From contig NZ_JANIBO010000001.1 of assembly GCF_024506395.1 (NCBI RefSeq), positions 1,550,001-1,614,000 on the forward strand: a stretch of 64,000 nt of DNA, written 5' to 3'. Shown here piece by piece: positions 7,144 through 17,468 of this stretch. Every line of letters begins with the position of its first letter. Position 1 is the stretch's first letter. Origin of the DNA: Cetobacterium sp. NK01. Its GTDB lineage: Bacteria > Fusobacteriota > Fusobacteriia > Fusobacteriales > Fusobacteriaceae. Position numbers and translations under genes: made by a program. The notes beneath the pieces were generated by a model, which was not told where the DNA came from, did no database searches, and worked only from the letters and a program-made list of their open reading frames with translations.

Positions 7144-8115
7144 ATGACACAAGGAAATTTAGATATAGATAAAAATATAGATGAAACAGTACAACAAGAT
7201 AATGCAGAAGTAAAAGAAGAAGTAGTATCAGATCCTAATAAATTATATAACATTTTAGGTGTGATGTTTGAGACGACTAAAAAAAGATATAGTTTTGAAA
7301 TAGTAGATGATTTAGAGTATAAAAAAGGTGATAAAGTAATAGTTGATACTATAAGAGGAAAAGAAATTGGAGTTGTCTATGGAGGACCCATGCAACTACC
7401 AGAAAGAGTATTAGTTTTACCATTAAAACCTGTAATAAAAAAAGCTAGTGAAGATGAAATAAAAAAATATGATTTACTTCGTCAAGAAGCTAGAGAAGCA
7501 TTTAAAGTTTGTAAAGAAAGAATTGCACATCATAAACTACCAATGAAACTAATAGAAACAGAGTATACTTTTGACAAAACAAAATTAATATTTTATTTTA
7601 CAGCTGAAGGAAGAATTGATTTTAGAGACTTGGTAAAGGATTTAGCTAATATATTTAAATTAAGAATAGAACTAAGACAAATTGGTGTAAGAGATGAAGC
7701 TAGAATACTTGGGAATATAGGAGTATGTGGAAAAGAGCTTTGTTGTAGAACATTTATAAATAAATTTGATTCAGTATCAATAAAAATGGCAAGAGACCAA
7801 GGATTGGTAATAAATCCGACTAAGATATCTGGAGTATGTGGAAGATTACTTTGTTGTATAAATTATGAATATAAACAGTATGAAGAAGCGTTGAGAGTTT
7901 ATCCTGCTGTGAATCAGCTTGTTAAAACTCAAAAAGGAGAGGGAAAAGTAACAAGTATAAGTCCATTAAATGGATTTTTATATGTAGATGTTGAAGGGAA
8001 AGGAATTATGAAGGTTCTTATTGATGAGATAAAATTTAATAAAAAAGAAGCAAAGAAATTGCAGAATGTTTTATCAACAGAAGAGCTACAGCATAAGGTT
8101 TTAGAAAAGGAGTAA
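7144..8115 (+). CDS. ricT: PSP1-domain protein RicT (YaaT)
   Basis: A 323-residue cytoplasmic protein with a PSP1 domain. Paired cysteine motifs CGKELCC and CGRLLCC near residues 198-241 match RicT, a subunit of the Fe-S RicA/RicF/RicT complex that modulates RNase Y in Bacillus. The acidic N-terminus (first 35 residues) is poorly conserved. The ATG at 7144 has GGGAGGA 5 bases upstream. A tRNA methyltransferase gene follows 9 bases later. Whether RicA and RicF exist in this organism cannot be seen here. Confidence 0.85.
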   Translation: MTQGNLDIDKNIDETVQQDNAEVKEEVVSDPNKLYNILGVMFETTKKRYSFEIVDDLEYKKGDKVIVDTIRGKEIGVVYGGPMQLPERVLVLPLKPVIKKASEDEIKKYDLLRQEAREAFKVCKERIAHHKLPMKLIETEYTFDKTKLIFYFTAEGRIDFRDLVKDLANIFKLRIELRQIGVRDEARILGNIGVCGKELCCRTFINKFDSVSIKMARDQGLVINPTKISGVCGRLLCCINYEYKQYEEALRVYPAVNQLVKTQKGEGKVTSISPLNGFLYVDVEGKGIMKVLIDEIKFNKKEAKKLQNVLSTEELQHKVLEKE

Positions 8116-8124
8116 TAAAAGAAA

Positions 8125-8799
8125 ATGATTTTTGAAAATGAAGATATAGCTAATATTTGTGAAGGGTACACTTTAATTCAAAAAAAAGAGGGATTTAGAT
8201 TTGGAACTGATGCGGTTTTATTAGCTAATTTTTTCAATGGAAAGAAAAATTCTAAAATATTAGAAATTGGAACAGGAAATGGTATAATTCCAGTACTGTT
8301 ATGTGCTAAAGATAAAATATCTAAAATAAAAGCGGTAGAGATTCAAAAAGAAATTGCAGATTTAGCAATTAGAAATGTTAAAAGAAACGGATTAGAGGAT
8401 AGAATAGAAGTTGTTAATATGGATATAAAAAATATCCAAGAAGGAAATACATATGATTATATAATTTCAAATCCACCATATATGGTTTTGGATGGAAAAG
8501 AAATTAATGATAAAGATATAAAAAGTATAGCAAGACATGAAATAAAACTTAACTTGAAAGAGTTTATAGCAAATGCTAAAAGGTTATTAAAACCAAGAGG
8601 TGAGCTTTTTATGGTACATAAAAGCTATAGATTTTTAGAAATTACAGAAGAACTTATAAAAAATGGATTTTCAGTTAAAAGAGTTAAATTTGTTCATTAT
8701 TCAAGAGATAAAGATTCAAGCATTGTTTTAATTGAAGCTAGCAAAGGGAGAAAAAACATATTAAAAATTGAAACTCCAATTTTTCTAAACGATAATTAA
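8125..8799 (+). CDS. TrmN6-like tRNA (adenine-N6) methyltransferase
   Basis: A 224-residue Rossmann methyltransferase. The glycine-rich SAM loop LEIGTGNGIIPVLL and the catalytic NPPY motif of N6-adenine methyltransferases (ISNPPYM, about residue 115) are both present, as is the N-terminal GFRFGTDAVLLANF signature of the YfiC/TrmN6 group. That group methylates A37 of tRNA1(Val) in E. coli. The substrate is inferred from the family. It lies 9 bases after ricT and is followed by a hairpin, so the two genes form a short operon. Confidence 0.85.
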   Translation: MIFENEDIANICEGYTLIQKKEGFRFGTDAVLLANFFNGKKNSKILEIGTGNGIIPVLLCAKDKISKIKAVEIQKEIADLAIRNVKRNGLEDRIEVVNMDIKNIQEGNTYDYIISNPPYMVLDGKEINDKDIKSIARHEIKLNLKEFIANAKRLLKPRGELFMVHKSYRFLEITEELIKNGFSVKRVKFVHYSRDKDSSIVLIEASKGRKNILKIETPIFLNDN

Positions 8800-8810
8800 G
8801 AGATACTTTA

Positions 8811-8840
8811 AGGGAGAGGAGCGACCTCTCCCTATTTTAA
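8811..8840 (+). terminator. Hairpin terminator after the TrmN6-like gene
   Basis: Perfect 9-bp stem AGGGAGAGG / CCTCTCCCT with a 5-base loop, followed by ATTTTAAT. The T-run is short, so termination may be partial. Confidence 0.65.
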
Positions 8841-8855
8841 TGGAGGTGTCATAAG

Positions 8856-10826
8856 ATGTTTAAATTAAATTCAAAATATATTCCAACTGGAGATCAACCA
8901 GAAGCAATTAAGAGTTTACTTAAAGGATTAGAAAACGGAGTTAAAGATCAAACTTTATTAGGAGTGACAGGATCTGGAAAAACGTTCACAATAGCAAATA
9001 TAATAAAAGAAAGTGGAAGACCAGCACTTATCTTAGCACCAAACAAAACATTGGCAGCACAACTTTTTTCAGAATATAGAAGTTTTTTTCCAGAAAACGC
9101 TGTAGAGTATTTTGTATCTTACTATGATTACTATCAACCAGAAGCATATATAGCTACAACAGACACATATATAGAGAAAGACTCATCAATAAATGACGAG
9201 ATTGATAAATTTAGAAATGCTGCAACGGCAGCCTTGATAAATAGAAAAGACGTAGTGATAGTAGCATCAGTATCAGCAATTTATGGATTAGGATCTCCAG
9301 AGACATATAAGAAATTAACTATTGCAATAGATAAAAAAACAGGATATAGTAGAAAAAAATTGATATCAAAGTTAATAGAGCTAAGATATGAAAGAAATGA
9401 TGTTGCTTTTGAAAGAGGGAAATTTAGAGTAAAAGGAGATGTAATAGATATCTACCCATCATATATGGAAAATGGTTATAGAATTGAATTTTGGGGAGAT
9501 GAAATTGAAGAGATTTCAGAGATAAATACATTAACAGGACAAAAAATAAAGAGAAATTTAGAAAGAGTAGCTATTTCTCCTGCTACTCATTATGTTACAG
9601 AAGAAGGGGAACAGGAAAGAATTATAGAACAAATAAAAAAAGATTTAAAAAAAGAAGTAAAAGATTTTGAAGATAAGGGGAAACTTTTAGAAGCCCAAAG
9701 ACTTAAACAAAGAACAGAATATGATATAGAAATGATAAGAGAGGTTGGATATTGTAAAGGAATAGAAAATTATTCGAGATATTTAACTCATAAAAATCCA
9801 GGAGATAAACCAGACACCTTGATGGATTATTTTCCAAAAGATTTTATTGTTTATATTGATGAGTCTCATATAGGAGTTCCTCAAATAAGGGGGATGTATA
9901 ATGGAGATAGAGCTCGAAAAACAGCACTTGTAGAAAATGGATTTAGATTGAAATCAGCTTTAGACAACAGACCTTTAACATTTGAAGAATTTAGAGAAAA
10001 TTGTGGACAAACAATTTTTGTTTCAGCAACTCCAGGAGATTTTGAAATAGAAAAATCAAATGGACATATAGCAGAACAATTAATAAGACCAACAGGAATA
10101 TTAGATCCTATTATAGAGGTAAGAGAAACTAAGAATCAAGTTGATGATCTGCTAGAAGAGATAAGAAAAAATACACTAAAAAAAGAAAGAGTTTTAATAA
10201 CTACACTTACTAAAAAAATGGCAGAGGAACTAACAGAATATTACTTAACTTTTGGTATAAAAGTCAAATATATGCACTCGGACATAGATACCTTAGAAAG
10301 AATAGAGATTATAAAAGGTTTAAGAAAAGGTGAATTTGATGTTTTAATAGGAATAAATCTGTTAAGAGAGGGACTTGATATACCTGAAGTATCTTTAGTT
10401 GCTATTCTAGAAGCTGATAAAGAAGGATTTTTAAGAAGCAAAAGATCATTAGTCCAAACTATAGGAAGAGCAGCTAGAAATGTTGATGGAAGAGTTATTC
10501 TTTATGGAGATATTATAACTGATTCAATGAAATATGCTATAGAAGAAACAAATAGAAGAAGAAAAAAGCAGAATAAATATAATGTTTTAAATGAAATAGA
10601 ACCTAAAAATATATATAGAGAAGTTTCAGAATCTATTTTTACTTGGGAAGTGGAAGAAGAAAAAATAGTAGAATCTAAGCACTTTACATGTAAAGGGGAT
10701 ATAGAGAAAGAGATTCAAAAATTATTGATAGAGATAAAAAAACTATCTGAAGAGTTAGATTTTGAAAAGGCTATTGAAAAAAGAGATGAAATGAATAAAT
10801 TAAAGCTGATGTTATTGGAAATGTAG
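8856..10826 (+). CDS. uvrB: Excinuclease ABC subunit B
   Basis: A 656-residue nucleotide-excision-repair helicase-like ATPase. It shows Walker [11 protein letters not shown] (residue 39 onward), the damage-clamping beta-hairpin [10 protein letters not shown], the DESH Walker B box, helicase motif [11 protein letters not shown], and a C-terminal UVR motif (about residues 615-655) for contact with UvrC or UvrA. The length is normal. The ATG is preceded by GGAGGTG. xseA starts 9 bases later, suggesting a repair operon uvrB-xseA. Confidence 0.97.
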   Translation: MFKLNSKYIPTGDQPEAIKSLLKGLENGVKDQTLLGVTGSGKTFTIANIIKESGRPALILAPNKTLAAQLFSEYRSFFPENAVEYFVSYYDYYQPEAYIATTDTYIEKDSSINDEIDKFRNAATAALINRKDVVIVASVSAIYGLGSPETYKKLTIAIDKKTGYSRKKLISKLIELRYERNDVAFERGKFRVKGDVIDIYPSYMENGYRIEFWGDEIEEISEINTLTGQKIKRNLERVAISPATHYVTEEGEQERIIEQIKKDLKKEVKDFEDKGKLLEAQRLKQRTEYDIEMIREVGYCKGIENYSRYLTHKNPGDKPDTLMDYFPKDFIVYIDESHIGVPQIRGMYNGDRARKTALVENGFRLKSALDNRPLTFEEFRENCGQTIFVSATPGDFEIEKSNGHIAEQLIRPTGILDPIIEVRETKNQVDDLLEEIRKNTLKKERVLITTLTKKMAEELTEYYLTFGIKVKYMHSDIDTLERIEIIKGLRKGEFDVLIGINLLREGLDIPEVSLVAILEADKEGFLRSKRSLVQTIGRAARNVDGRVILYGDIITDSMKYAIEETNRRRKKQNKYNVLNEIEPKNIYREVSESIFTWEVEEEKIVESKHFTCKGDIEKEIQKLLIEIKKLSEELDFEKAIEKRDEMNKLKLMLLEM

Positions 10827-10835
10827 GAGTTGATT

Positions 10836-12035
10836 ATGGAAGAAAGAATTTATAATGTAACAGAATTTAATAGAATGGTGAAGGGCTACATTGATGAAAA
10901 TCCAAATTTCCAAGAGTTTTTTTTAAAGGGAGAGTTATCAGGTATTACTTATTATAAAAGTGGACATCTTTATTTTACTTTAAAAGATACTAAAAGTCAG
11001 ATAAAATGTGCAGCATTTAATTATAAGTTTAAAAGAATACCAGAAGATTTAAAAGAGGGAGATTCTATAAAAATTTTTGGAGATGTGGGATTCTATGAGA
11101 CTAGAGGAGATTTTCAAGTTTTAGTTAGACATATACAAAAAGAAGATAAACTAGGAGAGATGTTTGCTAAATTAGAAGAGTTAAAGAAAATTTTAGAAAA
11201 AGAGGGGTTGTTTTCACCTCTTTTTAAAAAAACTTTACCAAAGTATCCTAAAGCAATAGGTGTTGTTACAGCATATACAGGGGCAGCATTTCATGACATT
11301 ATAAATACAACTAGGAAGAGATTTTCAAATATTGATATATATATATATTCGGCTAAAGTTCAAGGTATTGGAGCAAAAGAAGAGATAGTAAAGGGAATAC
11401 AAACTCTAAATAAAATATCAGATATTGATTTAATAATAGCAGGTCGTGGTGGAGGTAGTGTTGAAGATTTATGGGCTTTCAATGAAGAGGATGTAGCTAG
11501 AGCATTTTATGAAAGTGAAAAGCCAATAATATCAGCAGTAGGGCATGAAATAGATAATCTTTTATCAGATTTAGTAGCAGATATAAGAGCTGCAACTCCA
11601 ACGCAAGCTATAGAAATAGCAATACCAGTAAAAAAAGATATTGAAAAACAACTTCTAGAAAAAGAAATAAAGGTTAAAAATTGTATTAATAGGCTAATAA
11701 AAAATAAAAAAAATGATCTAAATCAATTAAAAGAAAATTATGTTTTAAAAAATTTTATAAAAACAATAGAGGAAAAAAATTACGAACTTCTTTTAAAGGA
11801 AGAGAAACTTAATAAAGGGTTAAAAGAGGTACTTAGAGAAAAGAGTTACGAAATAAAAATTAGAACAGAAAAGTTAATTGCCTTGAATCCTTTAGAAATT
11901 TTAAAAAGAGGTTATACTATAACTAGAAAAAATCAACATATAGTTAAAGATTGTAAAAAATTAAAAGTTGGAGATCGAATAGAAACAATATTAAGAGATG
12001 GGAAAATAATTAGTAAAGTAGAGGAGATAAATTAA
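10836..12035 (+). CDS. xseA: Exodeoxyribonuclease VII large subunit
   Basis: A 399-residue protein: an OB-fold (about residues 6-100) for single-stranded DNA binding, the catalytic core with AGRGGGSVEDLWAFN and VGHEIDNLLSDLVADIRAATP, then a long lysine-rich coiled coil that binds small subunits. ExoVII degrades single-stranded DNA from both ends. The ATG at 10836 has AGGAG 6 bases upstream; an in-frame TTG at 10830 overlaps that ribosome site and is less likely. The partner xseB is not next to it and must lie elsewhere. Confidence 0.94.
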   Translation: MEERIYNVTEFNRMVKGYIDENPNFQEFFLKGELSGITYYKSGHLYFTLKDTKSQIKCAAFNYKFKRIPEDLKEGDSIKIFGDVGFYETRGDFQVLVRHIQKEDKLGEMFAKLEELKKILEKEGLFSPLFKKTLPKYPKAIGVVTAYTGAAFHDIINTTRKRFSNIDIYIYSAKVQGIGAKEEIVKGIQTLNKISDIDLIIAGRGGGSVEDLWAFNEEDVARAFYESEKPIISAVGHEIDNLLSDLVADIRAATPTQAIEIAIPVKKDIEKQLLEKEIKVKNCINRLIKNKKNDLNQLKENYVLKNFIKTIEEKNYELLLKEEKLNKGLKEVLREKSYEIKIRTEKLIALNPLEILKRGYTITRKNQHIVKDCKKLKVGDRIETILRDGKIISKVEEIN

Positions 12036-12036
12036 G

Positions 12037-12657
12037 ATGAAAAAATTAGTGGGAATATTATTTCTATTTTTTAGTTTTATGGCCTTAAGTGATCAAAGGC
12101 CGCCATATATTCAAAGCTTAGAAAGTCAAATATCAAGAGAAGACGATAGAGATAAAGCAGCGGTATTACTAAAAGAATACGAAAGATATTTTAAAAGTTA
12201 TATAGATTCTATAAGTAATAATGAGAATCAAGTTTTTTATTTAGGTGATCAATATTTTAGAAATAGAAAATATGAAAGAGCTGCGCAAATATTTAGTAGC
12301 AATATTGATAGCTCAAGAAATCTATTCGGTGCAGCAACAAGCTATAGATTTATAGGTAATTATAATAAAGCTGTTGATTTTTATAGTGTTGCAATAAGTA
12401 TAGAACCAAGTATGAGAGAGGCTTATCTAGGAAGAGGATTAGCCTATAGAAATTTAGGGAGATATAATAAAGCTGTAGAGGATATTCAAATTTACATGAA
12501 TTATTCACCAAGTGTAGAGGGGTTCTTAGCTTTAGGAGATATATATTTAGCAGAGAAAAAAATTGAAAGAGCAAGAGAAGTTTTACAAGAGGGACGAAGA
12601 TTATACCCTCAATCAAAGGAGATAAGCAACATGTTAACATCTACATATTCTAGATAA
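12037..12657 (+). CDS. Secreted tetratricopeptide-repeat protein
   Basis: A 206-residue protein with a signal peptide (MKKLVGILFLFFSFMALS) and no lipobox, so it is probably periplasmic. From about residue 65 to the end there are at least four TPR-type helical hairpins (for example AAQIFSSNIDSS, KAVDFYSVAISIEPSMREAYLGRG, KAVEDIQIYMNYSP, RAREVLQEGRRLYPQS). It starts one base after xseA and leads into dprA, so it is carried in the same transcript. TPRs mediate protein contacts; no specific function can be assigned. Confidence 0.75.
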   Translation: MKKLVGILFLFFSFMALSDQRPPYIQSLESQISREDDRDKAAVLLKEYERYFKSYIDSISNNENQVFYLGDQYFRNRKYERAAQIFSSNIDSSRNLFGAATSYRFIGNYNKAVDFYSVAISIEPSMREAYLGRGLAYRNLGRYNKAVEDIQIYMNYSPSVEGFLALGDIYLAEKKIERAREVLQEGRRLYPQSKEISNMLTSTYSR

Positions 12658-12669
12658 AAGAGGTGAGAG

Positions 12670-13734
12670 ATGGAGTGGTATCGATTGAAATTAATAGGTT
12701 TAAAAAGTAGTAAGATCAGAATTTTAATGGAAAATTGTAAAAGATATAATGATATTTTTGAAAACTTACAAGAACTTACAAAAACTCTGGATTTAACCAT
12801 AAATGATACCCAAATGATATTGAACTCAAAAACTTGCGAAAAATATTTGGAGGTTATGGAATATTTGGAGAATAATAGGATAGGACTTATAGATATAAAC
12901 GACTATAGATATCCTAAAAATTTGAAAAATACTACAAAGCCTCCACTTTTTCTTTTTTATAAAGGAAATATAGAACTTTTGACTAAAGAAAGAGTAATAT
13001 CAGTAGTAGGAACAAGAAGAGCTACTAAATATGGAGAGTTAGGATGCGAGAAAATAATAAAAGATCTTGTAGATGGTGACGTAGTAATTGTAAGTGGATT
13101 AGCTTTAGGAATTGACTCTTTAGCTCATAATGAAACTTTAAAACTAAAAGGAAATACAATTGCTATCTTAGGATGTGGAATAGATATATATTATCCAAGA
13201 ACAAATATAAAAATGAGGAAAGAGATTGAAAAAGTAGGCCTAGTTATTTCAGAATTTCCCTTAGGAACAATGCCAGCACCTAAAAATTTTCCTATAAGGA
13301 ATAGAATAATTTCTGGATTATCTAAAGGAACTATTATAATAGAAAGTTCTTTAAAGGGTGGTAGTTTAATAACTGCAAGTTTATCATTAGAAGAGGGAAG
13401 AGATGTTTTTGCTCTTCCAGGAGATATAACCTATCCTTTATCTCAAGGGTGCAATGAGCTTATAAAATTATCTCAAGCAAAGTTAATAACTTCAGGGGAT
13501 GATATTTTAAAAGAGTATAATTGGAGTAGAAAAACTGAAAATAATAAAAATTTAAATAAATTGACAGGTATAAAATTAAAAATATATAGTGTATTAAAAA
13601 CGAAAATGCATCTAGAAGAAATAAAGGAACAAATCACTTGTGAAACTAAGGAATTGCTGAGTAATTTAATGGAATTAGAAATAGAAGGATATGTACAAAG
13701 TTTGCCAGCTGGAAATTATCGAAGGCGTTTATAA
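12670..13734 (+). CDS. dprA: DNA-processing protein DprA
   Basis: A 354-residue Rossmann-fold protein that protects incoming single-stranded DNA and loads RecA during natural transformation. It contains VVGTRRATKYG, SGLALGIDSLAHNETL and GCGIDIYYPRTN of the DprA/Smf core, FPLGTMPAPKNFPIRNRIISGL after it, and a C-terminal winged-helix-like region. The N-terminal 80 residues are a weak SAM-like helical part. Its presence alone does not prove competence, since dprA is widespread. Confidence 0.93.
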   Translation: MEWYRLKLIGLKSSKIRILMENCKRYNDIFENLQELTKTLDLTINDTQMILNSKTCEKYLEVMEYLENNRIGLIDINDYRYPKNLKNTTKPPLFLFYKGNIELLTKERVISVVGTRRATKYGELGCEKIIKDLVDGDVVIVSGLALGIDSLAHNETLKLKGNTIAILGCGIDIYYPRTNIKMRKEIEKVGLVISEFPLGTMPAPKNFPIRNRIISGLSKGTIIIESSLKGGSLITASLSLEEGRDVFALPGDITYPLSQGCNELIKLSQAKLITSGDDILKEYNWSRKTENNKNLNKLTGIKLKIYSVLKTKMHLEEIKEQITCETKELLSNLMELEIEGYVQSLPAGNYRRRL

Positions 13735-13756
13735 ATGGGAAACTTAGTGACCTTAG

Positions 13757-13785
13757 TTGATTTTTTTAATAATTTCTAATATAAT
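13757..13785 (+). promoter_or_regulatory. Promoter of topA
   Basis: TTGATT (13757-13762), an exact 17-base spacer, TATAAT (13780-13785). It lies in the only gap between dprA and topA. Confidence 0.75.
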
Positions 13786-13830
13786 TAAGAGCGAATAATG
13801 TATATAGAGAAAAAATTAGGGGTGAAAGCA

Positions 13831-16089
13831 GTGGCGAAAAAAAATTTAGTAATAGTAGAATCACCTGCAAAAGCGAAAACAATTGAAAAAATATTGGGGA
13901 ATAATTTTCATGTTACAGCTTCCTTTGGACATGTAAGAGATTTACCAAAGAGTAAAATCGGAGTAGATGTAGCAGATGATTTTAAACCAAGCTATTCTAC
14001 GATAAGAGGAAAAGGAGATGTAATAAAGACTTTAAAAGATTTAGCAAAGAAGTCAAATAAAGTTTATTTAGCATCAGACCCGGATAGAGAAGGAGAAGCT
14101 ATTGCTTGGCATATAGCTCAAACATTAAAATTAGATGAAAATGAAGCAAATAGAATAGAGTTTAATGAAATAACAAATGGAGCAATAAGAGAGGCAATAA
14201 AAAATCCTAGAAAAGTTGATATAAATAGAGTAAATGCTCAACAAGCTAGAAGAATTTTAGATAGATTAGTAGGATACGAGATAAGTCCACTTTTATGGAA
14301 ATCGATTTCTTCAAATACTAGTGCTGGAAGAGTTCAATCAGTTGCTTTAAAATTAATATGTGATTTAGAAGATAAAATTAGAAAATTTATACCTGAAAAA
14401 TTTTGGGATATAAAAGGTGAATTTGAAAATAAAATGAACCTTTCTCTATACAAAATTGAAGGAAAAAGATTTGAAAGAGTTACAGATGAGGATATTGTTA
14501 AAAATGTGCAGTTAACTCTTAATTCAGAATATTCAGTTATAAATTCAAAAGTAACTAAAAAAACTAAAAATCCACCACTACCATTGAAAACAAGTACATT
14601 ACAGCAACTTTCATCATCATATTTAGGATTTTCTGCATCGAAAACTATGTCTGTAGCTCAAGGGTTATACGAAGGTATAAGTATTGATGGAAACCAAAAA
14701 GGTTTAATAACATATATGAGAACAGATTCTACAAGAATATCTGATGAAGCAAAAGAAATGGCAAAAAGTTATATCTTAGAAAATTTTGGAAAAGAATATC
14801 TAGGTAAAGAGGGCATAAAAAAGAAAAAAGAAGAAAAAATTCAAGATGCCCACGAAGCTGTAAGACCAACAGATATATATTTAGAGCCAGATAAAATAAA
14901 AAAAGATTTAGCTCCAGATCAATATAAGCTATATAAACTTATATGGGAAAGATTTATGATATCTCAGTTAGCTCCGATGCAATATGAGCAATTTGAAATA
15001 ATTTTAGAAAATGGAGATTATCAGTTTAGAGGAACTTTAAATAAGATAATTTTTGATGGATATTATAAAGTCTTTAAAGATGAAGAAGATCTTCCTTTGG
15101 GAGAATTTCCTACTATAAATGAAGGAGATTTTTTAAAGCTAAAAAAATTAAATATAAAAGAGGATTGGACAAAGCCACCTTCAAGATTAACAGAGTCATC
15201 TTTAGTAAAAAAATTAGAAGCTGATGGGATAGGAAGACCATCAACATATGCTTCAATAATAGAAACTTTAAAAAAGAGAGAGTATGTTGTTATAGAAGGA
15301 AAAAGTTTTATTCCAACAGAGCTAGGATATGAAATAAAATCAATATTAGAAAAAAACTTTAAAGATATAATGGATGTTAAATTCACGGCTTCATTAGAGG
15401 ATGGTTTAGATTTAGTTGAAGAGGGTGAAAGAGACTGGATTGAAATATTAAAAGATTTCTATTCAAAACTTTCAAAAGATTTGGAACTATATAAAATTAA
15501 AGTAGAAGAAGAATCGAGTAGAATAGTAACTTCAGATGTTCCTTGTCCATGTGGAAAAGGGAATATGATTATGAAAAATGGTAGATTTGGAAGATATTTA
15601 TGTTGTATAGATGAAAATTGCAAAGAAAAATATTCTTTAAAAGGAATTGAAATACCCTTAGAAGATATAAAAAATGGAAGTATAAAAGTAAAAGATTTAC
15701 TAGAGGAGCAATTAAGAGTTAAGCAGGGTAAATTAACAGATGTATTTTCTTCTGAAGGAAGTAGATTTCTTTTGAAATTAGGACGTTTTGGTAGTTATTT
15801 AGAAAGTGAAAACTTTAAAGAAGATAATGAAAGAGTATCTTTACCAGGAGAAGTAAAAAAACTTCTTGTAAATGGTTCAATTGAAGAGAAAGATGGTATA
15901 GTTCAATTAAAATGGATTATGGATAAAATTCAAAAAGAAGAAAATGAAATATTAAAAAATGCAGGTAATTGTGAAAAATGTGGAAGACCTTTTAAAATTG
16001 GAAGGGGAAGATGGGGTAAATTTTTAGCTTGTACTGGATACCCTGAATGTAAAAATATAAAAAAATTGGAAAAAGAAAAAAAAGATTAA
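13831..16089 (+). CDS. topA: DNA topoisomerase I
   Basis: A 752-residue type IA topoisomerase that relaxes negative supercoils. The Toprim domain begins at once (KKNLVIVESPAKAKT, later DPDREGEAIAWH). The active-site tyrosine lies in GLITYMRTDSTRIS, and SAGRVQSVAL is conserved. The C-terminus holds two zinc ribbons (CPCGKGNM...CC...C and CEKCGRPF...CTGYPECK). The GTG at 13831 fits the family N-terminus (VAKKNLVIVES) and has AGGGGTGA just upstream; an ATG at 13798 would add 11 residues with no homology. Confidence 0.95.
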   Translation: MAKKNLVIVESPAKAKTIEKILGNNFHVTASFGHVRDLPKSKIGVDVADDFKPSYSTIRGKGDVIKTLKDLAKKSNKVYLASDPDREGEAIAWHIAQTLKLDENEANRIEFNEITNGAIREAIKNPRKVDINRVNAQQARRILDRLVGYEISPLLWKSISSNTSAGRVQSVALKLICDLEDKIRKFIPEKFWDIKGEFENKMNLSLYKIEGKRFERVTDEDIVKNVQLTLNSEYSVINSKVTKKTKNPPLPLKTSTLQQLSSSYLGFSASKTMSVAQGLYEGISIDGNQKGLITYMRTDSTRISDEAKEMAKSYILENFGKEYLGKEGIKKKKEEKIQDAHEAVRPTDIYLEPDKIKKDLAPDQYKLYKLIWERFMISQLAPMQYEQFEIILENGDYQFRGTLNKIIFDGYYKVFKDEEDLPLGEFPTINEGDFLKLKKLNIKEDWTKPPSRLTESSLVKKLEADGIGRPSTYASIIETLKKREYVVIEGKSFIPTELGYEIKSILEKNFKDIMDVKFTASLEDGLDLVEEGERDWIEILKDFYSKLSKDLELYKIKVEEESSRIVTSDVPCPCGKGNMIMKNGRFGRYLCCIDENCKEKYSLKGIEIPLEDIKNGSIKVKDLLEEQLRVKQGKLTDVFSSEGSRFLLKLGRFGSYLESENFKEDNERVSLPGEVKKLLVNGSIEEKDGIVQLKWIMDKIQKEENEILKNAGNCEKCGRPFKIGRGRWGKFLACTGYPECKNIKKLEKEKKD

Positions 16090-16094
16090 TAAAA

Positions 16095-16123
16095 GGACTC
16101 GCCTTTATAGGCGAGACTTTTGT
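16095..16123. terminator. Terminator between topA and trmFO
   Basis: Stem CTCGCCT / AGGCGAG (16099-16104 region with 16109-16115) and a TTAT loop, flanked by AAAAG and CTTTT, so it can act in either direction. Confidence 0.65.
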
Positions 16124-16145
16124 ATGTATAAAAAAAGGAGAACAG

Positions 16146-17456
16146 ATGATAAATAAAGAAGTTATAGTAATAGGAGCAGGATTAGCTGGATCAGAGGCTG
16201 CTTATCAGTTAGCTAAAGGTGGAGTAAAAGTTAAATTATATGAGATGAGACCTAAAGTTTCAACAGAAGCTCATAAAAGCGATAAATTTGGTGAATTGGT
16301 ATGTAGTAATTCTTTAGGGGGAGATCATTTGGGAAATGCTTCTGGATTAATGAAAGAAGAACTTAGAAGAATGGGATCTTTATTAATTGAAATCGCAGAT
16401 GAAGTAAAAGTTCCAGCGGGGCAAGCTCTAGCTGTAGATAGAGAAGGTTTTTCAGAGAAAATTACACAAAAGTTGCATTCTATGGAAAACATAGAAATAA
16501 TAAATGAAGAGTTAAAAGAGATCCCAAAAGATAAATTAGTTATAGTAGCTAGTGGACCGTTAACATCTGATGATTTATCTAAAAATATAGGAGAATCATT
16601 AAAGCAAGATTATCTATATTTTTATGATGCAGCAGCTCCTATTGTAACTTTAGAGTCAATAGATCAAAATAAGGTATATTTTCAATCTAGATATGATAAA
16701 GGTGAAGGGGAATATATAAATTGTCCAATGAATAAAGAAGAATACGAAGCTTTTTATGAGGCTTTAATTACAGCGGAAAGAGCTCCTTTAAAAAAATTCG
16801 AAGAGGAAAAATTATTTGAAGCTTGTATGCCTGTAGAAAGAATAGCTCAAAGAGGGTTTAAAACATTATTATTTGGACCATTAAAACCAAAAGGACTAGT
16901 TAATCCTAGAACAGAAAAGGAAGATTTCGCTGTTGTTCAGCTAAGACAAGATGATAAAGACGGAAAATTATATAATTTAGTAGGTTTTCAAACGAATTTA
17001 AAATGGGGAGAGCAAAAAAGAGTATTCTCTATGATACCAGGACTTGAAAATGCCGAGTTTGTAAGATATGGAGTAATGCATAGAAACACTTTCATAAATT
17101 CAACAAAATTATTAACTCCCGCTTTAAATCTAAAAGAGAATGAAAATATATATTTTGCTGGTCAGATTACTGGTGGTGAAGGATATGTTTGTGCAATTGC
17201 AACAGGGTTGATGGCTGCTAAAAATATTCTAAGAAAAATGAATGGAAAAGAACCTTTAATTTTAGATGATAGAAGTTCAATTGGTGCAATTATAAAATAT
17301 ATAACAGAAGAGAAAAAAAACTTTCAACCAATGGGGCCAAATTTTGGTGTTATAAAATCTTTAGATGAAAGAATTAAAGATAAAAAAGAGAAATATAATA
17401 AAATATCTAAAATAGCATTGGATTATTTGGATGAAAAGTTAAGTCAAGAGAAGTAA
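16146..17456 (+). CDS. trmFO: Folate-dependent tRNA (uracil-54-C5)-methyltransferase
   Basis: A 436-residue flavoprotein that makes ribothymidine-54 in tRNA with methylene-tetrahydrofolate as carbon donor. The FAD dinucleotide fold opens the protein (VIVIGAGLAGSEAAYQLA). Diagnostic blocks of TrmFO/Gid are KLYEMRP, ELVCSNSLGGD, FEACMPVERIAQRG, RTEKEDFAVVQLRQD and FAGQITGGEGY. TrmFO replaces the SAM-dependent TrmA in many Firmicutes-like lineages. The ATG has AAGGAG upstream. A Xer-like gene follows within 12 bases. Confidence 0.95.
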   Translation: MINKEVIVIGAGLAGSEAAYQLAKGGVKVKLYEMRPKVSTEAHKSDKFGELVCSNSLGGDHLGNASGLMKEELRRMGSLLIEIADEVKVPAGQALAVDREGFSEKITQKLHSMENIEIINEELKEIPKDKLVIVASGPLTSDDLSKNIGESLKQDYLYFYDAAAPIVTLESIDQNKVYFQSRYDKGEGEYINCPMNKEEYEAFYEALITAERAPLKKFEEEKLFEACMPVERIAQRGFKTLLFGPLKPKGLVNPRTEKEDFAVVQLRQDDKDGKLYNLVGFQTNLKWGEQKRVFSMIPGLENAEFVRYGVMHRNTFINSTKLLTPALNLKENENIYFAGQITGGEGYVCAIATGLMAAKNILRKMNGKEPLILDDRSSIGAIIKYITEEKKNFQPMGPNFGVIKSLDERIKDKKEKYNKISKIALDYLDEKLSQEK

Positions 17457-17468
17457 AAGGAGTTTGGG